64,000 nt of DNA from Sphingomonas aracearum (GTDB lineage Bacteria; Pseudomonadota; Alphaproteobacteria; Sphingomonadales; Sphingomonadaceae). The notes under the pieces are model-generated. The model made no database searches. It was not told the DNA's origin and was given only the letters and a program-made list of their open reading frames with translations. The stretch spans positions 248,001-312,000 of the forward strand of contig NZ_QQNB01000002.1 of the NCBI RefSeq assembly GCF_003345355.1. Direction: 5' to 3'. Shown piece by piece: positions 1 through 9,462 of this stretch; position 1 is the first letter of the stretch; each line of letters starts with the position of its first letter. A program made the position numbers and the translations under genes.

Positions 1-1073
1 CCATCGACGCAGAGCGTTGCGCCGCCGAGCAGCTGCAGTTCCAGCCCGGTTGCCGTGACGATCACGTCCGCCGCCAGCACTTCTCCGGTGGAAACGCGGA
101 CGCCCTGCGGAACGAAGCGGTCGATCGTGTCCGTCACCACCCTCGCGCGCCCCTCGCAAACCGCCGTGAACAGGTCCGCATCCGGCACCAGGCAGACCCG
201 CTGGTCCCAGGGCTTGTAGTGCGGGGTGAAATGGGTTTCGACGTCGTAATCGGGGCCAAGCGCTTCCTGCGCCATGGCGATGATGCGCTTCGCCACCTGC
301 GCCGGGCGACGCCGCGCCAGACGGTAGAAGAACATGCTGAGCGCGACATTCTTCAGCCGCGTCAGCCGATAGGCCAGCCGCTGCGGCAGTCGCGCCCTCA
401 GCCAGTTGGCGACGCCGTCCTCGGACGGCCGCGAGACCACATAGGTCGGCGAGCGCTGGAGCATGGTGACCCGGGCGCCCGCGCGGGCCAGCTCCGGCAC
501 CAGCGTCACCGCCGTCGCACCGCTGCCGATCACCACCACCTGCCGTCCCGCAAGGTCGAGATCGTCAGGCCAGAATTGCGGATGGACGATCCTTCCGGCG
601 AAATCCTCTGCGCCCGCAAAGACCGGCGCATGTCCTCGCGCGTAATCATAGTAGCCCGAGCAGAAGAACAGGAAGCCGCAGGTCAGCTCGACGAGGCCTT
701 CCGGTGTGTCCACCGTCACCGTCCAGCGCGCCTCTGCCGTGGACCAGGCCGCGGCGATGACGCGATGTTGGTAACGGATATGCGCGTCGATCCCGTGCTC
801 GCGCGCCGTTTCCTCGACGTACCGGCGGATCGAGGCGCCATCGGCGATCGCCTTGGCCTCCGTCCAGGGGCGAAAGGAATAGCCGAGCGTGTGCATGTCG
901 CTGTCCGAGCGGATGCCGGGATAGCGGAACAGATCCCATGTCCCGCCCAGCGCCGCCCGGCTTTCCAGCAGCACGAAGCTGCAGTCGGGACATCGTGTCT
1001 TCAGGTGATAGCCCGCACCGATGCCCGAAAGCCCGGCGCCCACCACGATCACGTCGAAATGCTGCACGGTCAT
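1..1073 (-). CDS. Flavin-containing (Baeyer-Villiger-type) monooxygenase, C-terminus cut off by window edge
   Basis: FAD- and NADPH-dependent oxygenase, probably acting on ketones or other lipophilic substrates in the cytosol. About 357 residues are visible, starting at the ATG at 1073 and running off the left edge. The N-terminus has the FAD-binding Rossmann motif (VVGAGLSGIGAG, about residues 10-21). In the middle is FAGRIVHPQFW, which fits the FxGxxxHxxxW fingerprint of FMO/BVMO enzymes, followed by a second nucleotide-binding loop (VVVIGSGATAV). The family usually has about 480-520 residues, so roughly a quarter is missing. It lies downstream of tamB on the same strand with a 67-base gap. 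The substrate cannot be told from sequence. Confidence 0.85.
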   Translation of the reverse strand, partial: MTVQHFDVIVVGAGLSGIGAGYHLKTRCPDCSFVLLESRAALGGTWDLFRYPGIRSDSDMHTLGYSFRPWTEAKAIADGASIRRYVEETAREHGIDAHIRYQHRVIAAAWSTAEARWTVTVDTPEGLVELTCGFLFFCSGYYDYARGHAPVFAGAEDFAGRIVHPQFWPDDLDLAGRQVVVIGSGATAVTLVPELARAGARVTMLQRSPTYVVSRPSEDGVANWLRARLPQRLAYRLTRLKNVALSMFFYRLARRRPAQVAKRIIAMAQEALGPDYDVETHFTPHYKPWDQRVCLVPDADLFTAVCEGRARVVTDTIDRFVPQGVRVSTGEVLAADVIVTATGLELQLLGGATLCVD

Positions 1074-1140
1074 GCCACTCTCCGCCGTCCACGCTAGGCG
1101 CGGGAACGGCGGAGATCAAAGGGAGGCAGGCGCCCGGTTG

Positions 1141-4100
1141 TCAGAAGTTGCGCTGGTAGCGGAACCCGACATTGGATCCGCCGAACGATCCGGTGGAGGA
1201 CAGCAGGCTCAAGGCGCGGGTCAGCGCGATCTGAAGCTGCGTGGCGGTGAAGCCGCGGGCATCGGTGATGATCTCGATATAGATATCGTCCGTCAGGTAC
1301 TTGCCCGCCGCCAGCGCGGTGCCGCGACCCGTCGACTCGTCGCCGCCCAGCACCCGCAGCCGATCGAACCCGGTTGCCGAACGCAGCTTGCCCAGCGGAT
1401 TGAGCCCGCCGCCCGATCCGCGCAGCGAATTCAGCGCGGAAGCGAGTTGCAGCGCCTCGGTGGCGGACAGGTTCTCCGGCGAGCTGCCGAACAGCAGGCG
1501 GCTCAGCACCTCGTCCTGCGGCAGCGCCGGAGAGGACGTGAACGCCACCCGCGGGTTCTGGCCGGTGCCGGTGATGTTGATCGTGACGGTGATGCCGTCC
1601 GTCTCGGTGGAGGCCGAGATGTTGATCGTCGGATCGGTCAGCGCGCCGCCCTGGAAGCGGACGGTGCCGCTGTCGAGCTCGAACCGCTTGCCCGAGAACG
1701 AGAAGGTGCCGCGTACCACATCGATCCCGCCGTTCACCTGCGGCGCGGCCGAGGTACCGCCGACCCGCATGTCTGCCCGCCACTCCGATTCCAGCCCCAT
1801 GCCGGACACGAACAGCTGGTTCTCCGCGCGAATGCGGATGTCGAGCTTGAACAGGCCCGCAGGCTTGGCCGCCGGACGATCGGTGGGCCGCTTCACCAGC
1901 TGGCTCTTGCGCCGGATCCCGGTCAGCTCCGGAACGTCGGCCTGTCCCTGGCGGATGATCTGGTAGCGCGCCTCGGGGATGGTGAGGTCGCCGCGGATCA
2001 GGCCGCCGTCGCGCCCGTTGGTCACCTGCAACGTGCCGGTCGCCGTGGCGCCCAGCGCATCGCTGCGCGCCAGCCGGGCGTTGTCGAGCCGCGCCTGGAT
2101 GTTCATCGGGAAGCCTTCTGCCGAGGCGAGGCCCACCGTGCCGGACGCCTGCACCGTGCCGTCGCCGGCCTTGGCCTGCAACTGCGTCAGCTCGAAGCGC
2201 GAGGCGTCGAAGCGGCCGCCGATCCGCATGTTGGTCAGCCGGGTGCCGTAGGTCTCGTTCTCATAGGTGAGGTTGTCGGCGCGGATGATGCCGTTGAAGC
2301 TCGGCTGCTGCAGGCGGCCGGAGAAATCGACACCCACCGCGATCGGCCCCGTCAGTTGCTGGTCCGGCAAAGCGGCAAGGCTGAACAGCACGCCCGCCGG
2401 CCCGCTATAGCGCAAGCCACCGCTCAGCGGCGCCGCCATCAGGCGGCTGACCCAGGAGCCGCCGCTTGCCACCGGCTGGAGGCTCGCGACCATCCGGCCG
2501 ACGGTGCCGCCGCCACGCTTGATCAACGCGCGCGCATCGCCGCCGGTCGGCTGCAACCGGCCCTGGAACACGATGTCCACCGGCTCGGACACGGCGGCCA
2601 GGCTCGACCGGGTGAAGCCGGTCACCTGCACGTTGGCCAGCGCCGTCGGGAAAGCGTTGCCGGTCTGGCGGAAGTCCATGCTGCCGGTCGCGTTGCCGCC
2701 TAGACCGAGGCCCGGGACCAGCGCGTTGGCAACCGACAGATCGAGGCGGTCGAGCCGGGCCTGCGCGGTGATGCCGTTCCGATACGTGCCGGCGAGCCGG
2801 ATCGAGCCCTGATCGAAGTCGAGCCGCGTCGGCAGCAGCTGATAGCCCGGGGTCAGCGGCTTGATCCGCGCCGGCCCCGCCGTGCGGAAGCCGATCCCGT
2901 TCGCCCGGCCCTGCGCCGCGACCAGCCACAGATCTGGCCGGAGCTGCGAGTTGACGGCGATGTTGAAGGGCACGCCGTTGGAGCCGGTCGCCACCGCTTG
3001 CGCCGTGCCCGAGCCGTTCCGGTAGTTCACCTTGGCCCGCGCCGACTGGAGGACCATCGCCCCATAGCGCATGTCGGCGAGCTGTGCGTCGGCGACCACC
3101 TGCGGCCCCTTGGCGTACAGCACGACGCTGGCGTCGATGATCGCGCGGCCGATGGTGAAGTCGACGGTGCCGGGGATGGTGGCGTTGTTGGCGCGGGCAG
3201 CGACGTCCGCACGCTGCACGCCGCCCTGGCTGGCGAGGGTGGCCGCGCCGCTGATACCGGAGCCGTTGAAGGCCACGCGGCCGGCGAACGGACCGGCCGG
3301 CGTCTGCTGCACGCGCCCATTGAAGTTCACGCCGGCGAACACGGCGCGGCGGATGTCGACGGTCAGGCGCGGGCTCGGCTGCACCAGCACGTCGGCGTTG
3401 AACGGACCATAGGTCGTGCCGCCGCTCGCGGTCACGGCATAGGCCCCATTGCTGCCGCGCACGCGCGCTTCGAGGTTGACGAGACCGATGCCCACGCCTG
3501 GCCGCGCCGCCCGCAGCAGCACCACCGGCGAGGTGACGGTGCCCGTCACCCGCGCGGAAAGCGGCCCGTACTGGGTGGAAAAGGCATCGGCGTTGACGAG
3601 GATGCCGCCGCGTGGATCGTACCGGCCCGAACCGCGCGTGATGCGGAATTGCGGCGCCGTCATGCGCAGGTTGGCGAAGGTGACCACGCCCTCCGGCGAA
3701 TAGCCCACGTCCGTCCGGACATAGGCGTTGCCGCCCAGGAAGTTGCGCGCGCCCGCGTTGAAGATCTGCTGCGTCCGCGCCACCACGCGCCCGGTGATGC
3801 CGAAGCCGCCCTGCGGCGCGGTCACCAGCTTCATGTTCGTCTCCACGGAGACGATGCCGATGCTTTCCACGCGGTAGTTGTTGACGCGGCCGTTGATCGC
3901 GCCGGTGTAGCGACCGGAGGAGAGATCGGCGACGACGATCGCCGTCGCGTCGATGTTGCGCGAGCGGACGCGCAGATTGTCGGACAGGATCTGGTCGCCG
4001 TTGATCGCGATATCGCCGCCGATGGCGACATTCTCCAGCAGGCCGCCCACCGCCTGGTTGAGCCCGAGCACGCGACGCGCGCGGGCCTGTACCGGCACCC

Positions 4101-5436
4101 GGATGTGATCGGCGTCCACCTTGGCGATGCCGGTGGCGAACAGCCCTTCCACCCGCGTCTCGTTGAAGCCCAGGCTGTCCGCCCGGACCGTGTAGTTGAC
4201 GGTGGGGGTGGCAAAGGCACCGTCGAGGATGACGTTGGCGGCAACATTGCGGCCGTTGAGGTTGGGCAGGATCGCCCCCGGCGTCAGCAGGCGCGCGGCG
4301 ACGCGGAAGTTGCCGAACCGGCTTTGCGCGAGGTCGATCAGCCCCTGCCCGTCCACCGCCAGCGCGTCGGAGCGCAAGCCGAACTTCGCGTCGGCCCGCC
4401 GCTCGCCGAGCGTCACGTCCAGCGTGACGTCGAGTGCGGGCGCGGTGAGCGCCGCGATCGGATTGGCCGCGGTCGGCGCCTGCGCGCGGTTGCCGCCGGG
4501 CCGCGCGGCGACCTTGGCCGGCGTGCTCGGGGCAGCAGGCGAGATCGCGCGGGCATCCATGAACAGGCTGGGGCGGGTCGGCCCGCGCACCTGGAAGCGG
4601 CCGTTGTTCGCCTGAATGGAAAGGTCGGCGAAGCTCTGCCCGCCGACCAGCGCATTGGCCCGGCCCGTCCAGGCCTTCCAGCTGCCCCGTCCGGCGACCG
4701 TCGCCTCGAGCGGCTGGGTGAGCGAGGCCATGCCGGCGACCACGCCGTCCTTGGGCGCGCGCAGACGGGCGTCGATGTCGAGCTTGTTGTCGTCCGGCAC
4801 CGCGTCGACCTTCAGCACCAGCGAATCGCCACCGGCAATCCCGGCGGAACGCAGCGCATCGACATTGCCGGTCACCTGCGCGCGGCGATCGGCGATGTGC
4901 ACGGCGCTGGCCACCTTCAGCACGTGCGCCTGACCGGTCACCGCCTTGCCGATGACGAGGCGATCGACAGCGAGCCGGTTCACGTCGATGTCGAGGTCGG
5001 GCAGCGTCGGCGCATTCGGATCGGTCGGCTCGGTGGACGGCTTCAGCACGGGGTTGCGCTGATAGGTGATGAGGCGGCTCGTCACCGAGCGCACGTCGAC
5101 GTGGCTGCGCGCGAAAGCAAACGGGCGCCAGTCGACGTTCAGCTGCGGCGAAGTAAGGAAGGTGCCCTTGCTGTCCTGCACCCGCACGTCCCGCAGCACC
5201 ATGGCGCCATAGATCGACCCGTCGATCCGCCCCACCTTCACGTTCAGGCCGTTGGCCAGCGTGTAGCCGCTCAGGTAATTGGCGATCACCCGCCGCCCGG
5301 GACTGGTGTTGATACCCAGCACCAGCAGAACGAGCAGCAGCAGGATCGCGGCGAGCGCAATCGCGATCCATTTCAGGATACGCTGCCACAACGGCCGGCG
5401 ATCGACCACGATGACGGTTTCGGGTGCGGTCGCCAT
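1141..5436 (-). CDS. tamB: Translocation and assembly module protein TamB (DUF490)
   Basis: Inner-membrane-anchored, periplasm-spanning protein of 1431 residues that works with TamA in outer-membrane protein assembly and lipid transport. A short basic N-terminus is followed by one strong membrane anchor (about residues 20-43, rich in Ile, Leu and Ala). The long body is repetitive beta-rich sequence, as expected for the hydrophobic groove of AsmA-like/TamB proteins. The last ~350 residues match the conserved TamB C-terminal domain and end in an aromatic residue (RNF). The ATG at 5436 shares its first base with the last base of the tamA stop codon, so the two genes are translationally coupled in the order tamA-tamB, the usual arrangement. 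Identification is by architecture and context. Confidence 0.92.
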   Translation of the reverse strand: MATAPETVIVVDRRPLWQRILKWIAIALAAILLLLVLLVLGINTSPGRRVIANYLSGYTLANGLNVKVGRIDGSIYGAMVLRDVRVQDSKGTFLTSPQLNVDWRPFAFARSHVDVRSVTSRLITYQRNPVLKPSTEPTDPNAPTLPDLDIDVNRLAVDRLVIGKAVTGQAHVLKVASAVHIADRRAQVTGNVDALRSAGIAGGDSLVLKVDAVPDDNKLDIDARLRAPKDGVVAGMASLTQPLEATVAGRGSWKAWTGRANALVGGQSFADLSIQANNGRFQVRGPTRPSLFMDARAISPAAPSTPAKVAARPGGNRAQAPTAANPIAALTAPALDVTLDVTLGERRADAKFGLRSDALAVDGQGLIDLAQSRFGNFRVAARLLTPGAILPNLNGRNVAANVILDGAFATPTVNYTVRADSLGFNETRVEGLFATGIAKVDADHIRVPVQARARRVLGLNQAVGGLLENVAIGGDIAINGDQILSDNLRVRSRNIDATAIVVADLSSGRYTGAINGRVNNYRVESIGIVSVETNMKLVTAPQGGFGITGRVVARTQQIFNAGARNFLGGNAYVRTDVGYSPEGVVTFANLRMTAPQFRITRGSGRYDPRGGILVNADAFSTQYGPLSARVTGTVTSPVVLLRAARPGVGIGLVNLEARVRGSNGAYAVTASGGTTYGPFNADVLVQPSPRLTVDIRRAVFAGVNFNGRVQQTPAGPFAGRVAFNGSGISGAATLASQGGVQRADVAARANNATIPGTVDFTIGRAIIDASVVLYAKGPQVVADAQLADMRYGAMVLQSARAKVNYRNGSGTAQAVATGSNGVPFNIAVNSQLRPDLWLVAAQGRANGIGFRTAGPARIKPLTPGYQLLPTRLDFDQGSIRLAGTYRNGITAQARLDRLDLSVANALVPGLGLGGNATGSMDFRQTGNAFPTALANVQVTGFTRSSLAAVSEPVDIVFQGRLQPTGGDARALIKRGGGTVGRMVASLQPVASGGSWVSRLMAAPLSGGLRYSGPAGVLFSLAALPDQQLTGPIAVGVDFSGRLQQPSFNGIIRADNLTYENETYGTRLTNMRIGGRFDASRFELTQLQAKAGDGTVQASGTVGLASAEGFPMNIQARLDNARLARSDALGATATGTLQVTNGRDGGLIRGDLTIPEARYQIIRQGQADVPELTGIRRKSQLVKRPTDRPAAKPAGLFKLDIRIRAENQLFVSGMGLESEWRADMRVGGTSAAPQVNGGIDVVRGTFSFSGKRFELDSGTVRFQGGALTDPTINISASTETDGITVTINITGTGQNPRVAFTSSPALPQDEVLSRLLFGSSPENLSATEALQLASALNSLRGSGGGLNPLGKLRSATGFDRLRVLGGDESTGRGTALAAGKYLTDDIYIEIITDARGFTATQLQIALTRALSLLSSTGSFGGSNVGFRYQRNF

Positions 5437-7553
5437 CAGAAGGCCTGCCCGATGGAGATGTAGAGCGCGATCTTGCCGTCGCCTTCCCGTGGGTTGAGCG
5501 GGGTCGCCACGTCGATGCGCATCGGCCCGAAATTGGTGTAGAAACGTCCGCCGATGCCGGCGCCCATGCGCAGGTCGCTGCCCTTGGGCAGGCTGCTTTC
5601 ATAGGCATTGCCGGCGTCGATGAAGGGCACGATGCCGAAATTGCCGAAGCGGTAGCGCGCCTCGAGCGAGAATTCGTTGATCGAGCGTCCGCCCACCGGA
5701 TCGCCATTGGGATCGAACGGCCCGAGGCGCTGATAGCCATAGCCGCGGACGGAGCCGCCGCCGCCGCCATAATAGCGCCGCGACGGCGCGAGATCGTCGC
5801 GCTCGATGCCCTGGATCGTGCCCGCCCGCGCGCGCCCGGCGATCACGAAGCTCTTGCCGGCCGGGACGTACACGGTGCCTTCGACCATCGCGCGGACATA
5901 GGGGCGCACCGCACCGCGCACCGAGGTCTCGGGGCTGAGGTTCACCTTGAGGCGATAGCCCTTGGTGGGATTGAGCAGATCGTTCGACGTGTCCCACATC
6001 GCCTGCCCCGGCAGTGCGACGATGCCATAGGTGCCGCGCCGGCGCTCCAGCCGGTTGAAGTCGTACACGCTCTCGTTCGTGCCGGTCAGCTCCACGCCAT
6101 AGGCATAGGTGAAGCGCTTCTGCCAGATCGGCGTCGAATCATAGCTGATCTTGGCCGCCAGCGTCCCGGTGAAGGCGTCGAAGGCGTCGTAGTTGGAATG
6201 GTTGGCCGAGGCGATGATCGAGAAGGTGCGATCGCGCTTGCCGGCATTGGAGCGGCGGAAGGTGAGGCCCGCCCCCTGTTCCTGCGTGCCCGCCACGATG
6301 GAGGGGATCAGCGCGCCTTCGGGCGGGAACAGGTTGCGGTGGGTAAAGGTGCCCTCCAGCGTGAAGCCCTGCCCCGTCTGGTAGCCGGCCTGCGCGGACA
6401 GGCTGCGCGCCGGGCCGGCGTCCTGGATCACCTTCAGGTCCACCGCTTCGGTGCCGTCCGGACCCGGCCGGCCCGTCCGTACCGGCTCCACGCCGACATT
6501 GGCGAACAGGCCGGTGGCGACCATCGCCTCGCGCAGGTCGTCGACCTTGCGCACGTCGTACAGTTCGCCGGCCTTGAACCGTTGCAGCACGGCGACATGC
6601 TCGGCATCGAACGCCAGATCGCCCTCGGTGGTGACACCGCCGAACGACGACCGTGGTCCAGTTTCCACCGGCAGCGTATAGTCGCCCTTGAACGTCTGCT
6701 CGTCGAGCAGGATGTCGCGCTGGCCGACCTTCACGAAGGGATAGCCCTGCTGCGGCAGCTTCAGCGCGACGTTCGCTTCCGCGCCCTGCACCCGATCCGC
6801 CTCGATCGGATCGTCCACCTTCAGCGGCAGCTGGTCGCGCACCAGATTGGGCGGCACGGTCGCATCGGCCTGCACGGTGACCGAGCCGAAGGTGTAGAGC
6901 TTGCCGGGCGTGGCGCTGACGATCGCCTTGGCGGGCTGGCCTTCCCGGCCGGCCTCGATCGTCGAGAGGGCGGTGCCGTCATAATAGCCGCGCGATTGCA
7001 TCAGGCGCACGGCCAGCGCCTCGTCCTCCTTCGCGCGCGCGTTGATCTGGCTGGTATTGGCCGCCTTGCCCTTGCCTTCGCGCAGCGCGGACAGCGACTG
7101 GAACTGTGCTTGAAGGCCGATCTCCTCCAGCCCGCGCAGTTCGGTTTCGTAGCGGATCTCCACGGTTTCCTTGTCGCGCGTCTCGGCGACCTCGACCGGT
7201 GGCGTGGCGTTGAAGGTGCCGAGCGGCGACAGTGGCTGGGCCAGCTCCGGGTCATTCGCGGCCGGCGGCGTCAGCGTGTCGCCGGTATCGGCCGCGGCTT
7301 GCCCCGATTGCAGGGGAACGGCGCCCGGCAGCGCCGGCGTGGCGGCCGGCGGAAGTTGCGGCATGGCTTCGAGCGGCGCGTTGATATCACCGGACAGCGA
7401 CGGCAGGGCCTGGTTGAACGCTTCATCGGGGACGATGGGGGTGTCGTCGGCGGGCGCGGCACCGGGTGCCGGCGTCGGCGCGGGTGCCTGTTGCCGATCA
7501 CGATTCGTCGGCGCCTGTTGCGGAGCCAGCAGCGATGCCGCTGCCAGCGCCAT
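5436..7553 (-). CDS. tamA: Autotransporter assembly factor TamA (Omp85/BamA family outer-membrane protein)
   Basis: Outer-membrane Omp85 protein with periplasmic POTRA domains (about residues 165-370) and a C-terminal 16-strand barrel ending in Phe (SIGQAF). A glycine-rich stretch followed by VRGYGYQRLGP near residue 590 is the Omp85 lid-loop type motif (VRGF/Y). The start is uncertain. The frame is open to 7709, but the first residues of that longer version do not look like a signal peptide. I use the ATG at 7553 (MALAAASLLA). TTG codons at 7580 or 7574 would give a better signal peptide with a basic region ahead of the hydrophobic core. A Pro/Ala-rich linker follows the signal region. The gene overlaps tamB by one base. 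Confidence 0.9.
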   Translation of the reverse strand: MALAAASLLAPQQAPTNRDRQQAPAPTPAPGAAPADDTPIVPDEAFNQALPSLSGDINAPLEAMPQLPPAATPALPGAVPLQSGQAAADTGDTLTPPAANDPELAQPLSPLGTFNATPPVEVAETRDKETVEIRYETELRGLEEIGLQAQFQSLSALREGKGKAANTSQINARAKEDEALAVRLMQSRGYYDGTALSTIEAGREGQPAKAIVSATPGKLYTFGSVTVQADATVPPNLVRDQLPLKVDDPIEADRVQGAEANVALKLPQQGYPFVKVGQRDILLDEQTFKGDYTLPVETGPRSSFGGVTTEGDLAFDAEHVAVLQRFKAGELYDVRKVDDLREAMVATGLFANVGVEPVRTGRPGPDGTEAVDLKVIQDAGPARSLSAQAGYQTGQGFTLEGTFTHRNLFPPEGALIPSIVAGTQEQGAGLTFRRSNAGKRDRTFSIIASANHSNYDAFDAFTGTLAAKISYDSTPIWQKRFTYAYGVELTGTNESVYDFNRLERRRGTYGIVALPGQAMWDTSNDLLNPTKGYRLKVNLSPETSVRGAVRPYVRAMVEGTVYVPAGKSFVIAGRARAGTIQGIERDDLAPSRRYYGGGGGSVRGYGYQRLGPFDPNGDPVGGRSINEFSLEARYRFGNFGIVPFIDAGNAYESSLPKGSDLRMGAGIGGRFYTNFGPMRIDVATPLNPREGDGKIALYISIGQAF

Positions 7554-7689
7554 CCACCCAGACGTGAGACCCAAACTCAAGCTCTGTCGCCCCTTTCGGC
7601 TCGGGGCCGGCTTGACGCTCCATTTCCCCCGACCGCTGCAAACGTCGCCCGGCTGCAAAGGGTTCCCGACGCGGCGGAATTTTGCTTCG

Positions 7690-7840
7690 CGGCCGCCGCA
7701 TGCCGGCAAGTTGCACTTTATGCAACCAGCTCAACCCTCTTCGCACTTGCAGCATGCCGCGCTGCAGCGCAAAAGGAGCGGGCCTTTCAGGCATCCTCTC
7801 CTAAAACTTATCCGGCCGCCCTTCGGGGCGGCCTTTTTTT
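7690..7840 (+). ncRNA. Candidate intergenic small RNA ending in a Rho-independent terminator
   Basis: Both flanking genes are on the minus strand, yet a classical terminator faces the plus strand here: an 8-bp GC stem (7814-7821 with 7826-7833), a TTCG tetraloop and seven T residues (7834-7840). No plus-strand gene precedes it. Upstream are two possible hairpins: TTGCA/TGCAA at 7711-7725, and a GCAGC/GCTGC pair near 7751-7767. A pyrimidine-rich CCTCTCCT element just before the terminator stem is complementary to a Shine-Dalgarno sequence. This is the layout of an alphaproteobacterial trans-acting sRNA with an anti-SD loop. The 5' end is a guess and no convincing promoter was found. Confidence 0.35.
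7814..7840 (+). terminator. Rho-independent terminator on the plus strand
   Basis: Perfect 8-bp stem GGCCGCCC/GGGCGGCC closed by a TTCG loop and followed directly by seven T residues. On the minus strand the bases after the stem are not a good T-tract, so it most likely ends a plus-strand transcript (see the sRNA candidate). Confidence 0.8.
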
Positions 7841-7859
7841 GCTCCGGCTCCGCTGAGGG

Positions 7860-8333
7860 TCAGGCGCAGCCGATCAGACCGCCCAGCGGCACCACCACGC
7901 TGTCCGCGCCGGGCTGATCCAGGCGCAGCGTGCCCTGCGGCACCAGCGCGCCGCGCGTCACGTCCCCGCGCGTGGTGATCGACAGGTCGAGAACGGCGGT
8001 GATCCCGCCCGCGGCATATTCGTTCGTTTCGGAAAGGCCGAACAGCCCGCCGCCGCGCTGCGCCGTGCGCGGCAGGTCGGTGATCTTCCCGTTCAGCGAC
8101 AGCCGGAGCTGCGCCGGATCGGCGCCCGCCATGGCGATCAGCACCTTGGTCACGCCCGCGCTCCACAGATAGGCCGCGCACCCGCGCGCGGGCAGCGACT
8201 GGCGCGGCAGTGCGCCGATGGGCAGGCCGTCGATCGACGCGGGCAGCGGCGTGGGCGTGGGCGTCGGCTTCGGGCGAGGCTTGTCCTTGGCCGCGACGAG
8301 CAGCAGGAGCGGCAGAACGAAGGCGATCCTCAT
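7860..8333 (-). CDS. Secreted hypothetical protein with Lys/Pro/Thr-rich linker
   Basis: 157-residue protein of unknown function. The ATG at 8333 gives a short signal peptide (MRIAFVLPLLLLVAA) followed by a charged Pro-Lys then Pro-Thr repeat linker (about residues 17-32). A globular domain with two cysteines follows: one in GCAAYLW near residue 53 and one two residues from the C-terminus, which could form a disulfide. It is therefore probably periplasmic or attached to the cell surface. It lies upstream of tamA on the same strand, separated by about 300 bases, and 13 bases downstream of the prepilin peptidase stop. No family was recognised. Confidence 0.65.
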   Translation of the reverse strand: MRIAFVLPLLLLVAAKDKPRPKPTPTPTPLPASIDGLPIGALPRQSLPARGCAAYLWSAGVTKVLIAMAGADPAQLRLSLNGKITDLPRTAQRGGGLFGLSETNEYAAGGITAVLDLSITTRGDVTRGALVPQGTLRLDQPGADSVVVPLGGLIGCA

Positions 8334-8346
8334 GACCCGCTTCCTA

Positions 8347-9099
8347 TCAGGAGCTTCCCAGCAGGAACAGCCAGGCCGGGTAGGCGGCCACCGCCAGCAG
8401 CGCGCCGAACGGAGCACGGTCCGTCAACGCCGCGCGGCGCCCGGTGAGCATGCCGACCAGCACCACGCACAGCCCGGTCAGCGCGGCCAGGAACAGCACC
8501 ACCGGCAGCAACCGCCAGCCGAGCCAGAGACCGATCGCGCCGAACAGCTTGGGATCCCCGCCGCCCAGTCCCTCGCGCCCCCGCAGGCGGCGATAGCCTT
8601 CGCCGATCGCCCACAAGGCGGCGAACCCTCCCGCCCCGCCGATCAGTCGCTCCGCCAGCGGCGGCGCGATGCCGAGCAGCCCGGTGGCCAGCCCGGCAAG
8701 CGCCAGCGTGGCGGTCAGCCGGTCCGGCAGCCAGTAATCGGAGATGTCCAGCGCGGCGAGCACCAGCAGCAGCCAACCGAAGATCGCACCGGCCAGCCCC
8801 GCCGGCCCGGGCACCGCCAGCCCGGCCAGCCCGCCGACGAGAAGCGCCGCGAACTCGATCTGCGGGTGGGTCCAGTTGATCGGCTCGGCGCAATACCGGC
8901 AGCGCCCACCCGCCGCGGCGAAGCTCAGCAGCGGCACGAGGTCCCGCGCGGTGAGGGTGCGGTGGCAGCGATCGCAGGCGGACCGCCCCCCGACCACCGA
9001 TCGCCCGTGCGGCCAGCGGAGGACGATGGTCGCCAGGAAACTTCCCAGCACCGCGCCCAGCAGCGCGAGGCCCGCCGGCCAGAGCCACCAGTCGTTCAA
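8347..9099 (-). CDS. Type IV prepilin peptidase (A24 family leader peptidase/methylase)
   Basis: Polytopic inner-membrane aspartyl protease that removes the leader of type IV prepilins or pseudopilins and N-methylates the new end. It has two cytoplasmic zinc-type CxxC motifs (CDRC and CRYC, about residues 42-80). The first catalytic Asp lies in LDISDYWLPDR and the second in the GGGDPKLFG motif (GxGDxK). About seven to eight hydrophobic segments fit the family. The frame is open upstream to 9153, but that stretch overlaps the preceding gene and is unlike a peptidase N-terminus. The TTG at 9099 (residues LNDWWLWPAG), with a purine-rich site upstream, is the best start and gives 250 residues. 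No pilin genes are nearby. Confidence 0.87.
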   Translation of the reverse strand: MNDWWLWPAGLALLGAVLGSFLATIVLRWPHGRSVVGGRSACDRCHRTLTARDLVPLLSFAAAGGRCRYCAEPINWTHPQIEFAALLVGGLAGLAVPGPAGLAGAIFGWLLLVLAALDISDYWLPDRLTATLALAGLATGLLGIAPPLAERLIGGAGGFAALWAIGEGYRRLRGREGLGGGDPKLFGAIGLWLGWRLLPVVLFLAALTGLCVVLVGMLTGRRAALTDRAPFGALLAVAAYPAWLFLLGSS

Positions 9100-9103
9100 G
9101 ATC

Positions 9104-9355
9104 TCAACCGTCTGCCTTCTTGCGCACGAGGTAGCGGTACACGCCGAACACATCGATGGCGAGCAGCACCACGTTCTGCGTGCCCAGCGCCCAGTCCCTG
9201 GTCAGCACCGCGCCGCCGATCCACGCGCAGGCGGAAGCGACGAACAGGACAAAGCCCCAGCCCGTCACCCGTCTTCCGCTGTCGAGCGACACCATGGAGG
9301 CGGCGATGATGCCGCTGATCGCGGCGAACCATTTGAGGGCGGTGATGAAGGTCAT
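9104..9355 (-). CDS. Small two-to-three-segment membrane protein, conserved hypothetical
   Basis: 83-residue protein with hydrophobic segments near residues 6-22, 29-47 and 52-70 and a basic tail (RYLVRKKADG). Its stop lies 4 bases before the proposed TTG start of the prepilin peptidase, so the two are probably cotranscribed and coupled. Start chosen at the ATG at 9355; the open frame extends upstream, but those residues are polar and lack a ribosome site. Function unknown. Confidence 0.6.
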   Translation of the reverse strand: MTFITALKWFAAISGIIAASMVSLDSGRRVTGWGFVLFVASACAWIGGAVLTRDWALGTQNVVLLAIDVFGVYRYLVRKKADG

Positions 9356-9462
9356 GCCGCGGCAGGACGAAGCGAGGTGCCTGCCGGTTCCGCCTTCACT
9401 CCCCTTTGCCAAGCACGGCCCGGCACCCTAAATCGCGGGCAACGAATTTCAGGAGAGTTCCC

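Noticed and set aside
2405..5770. Open frame of 1121 codons on the minus strand overlapping tamB and tamA
   Set aside because: Product is Arg/Ala/Pro-rich with no domain logic; it is the shifted-frame shadow of tamB in GC-rich DNA.
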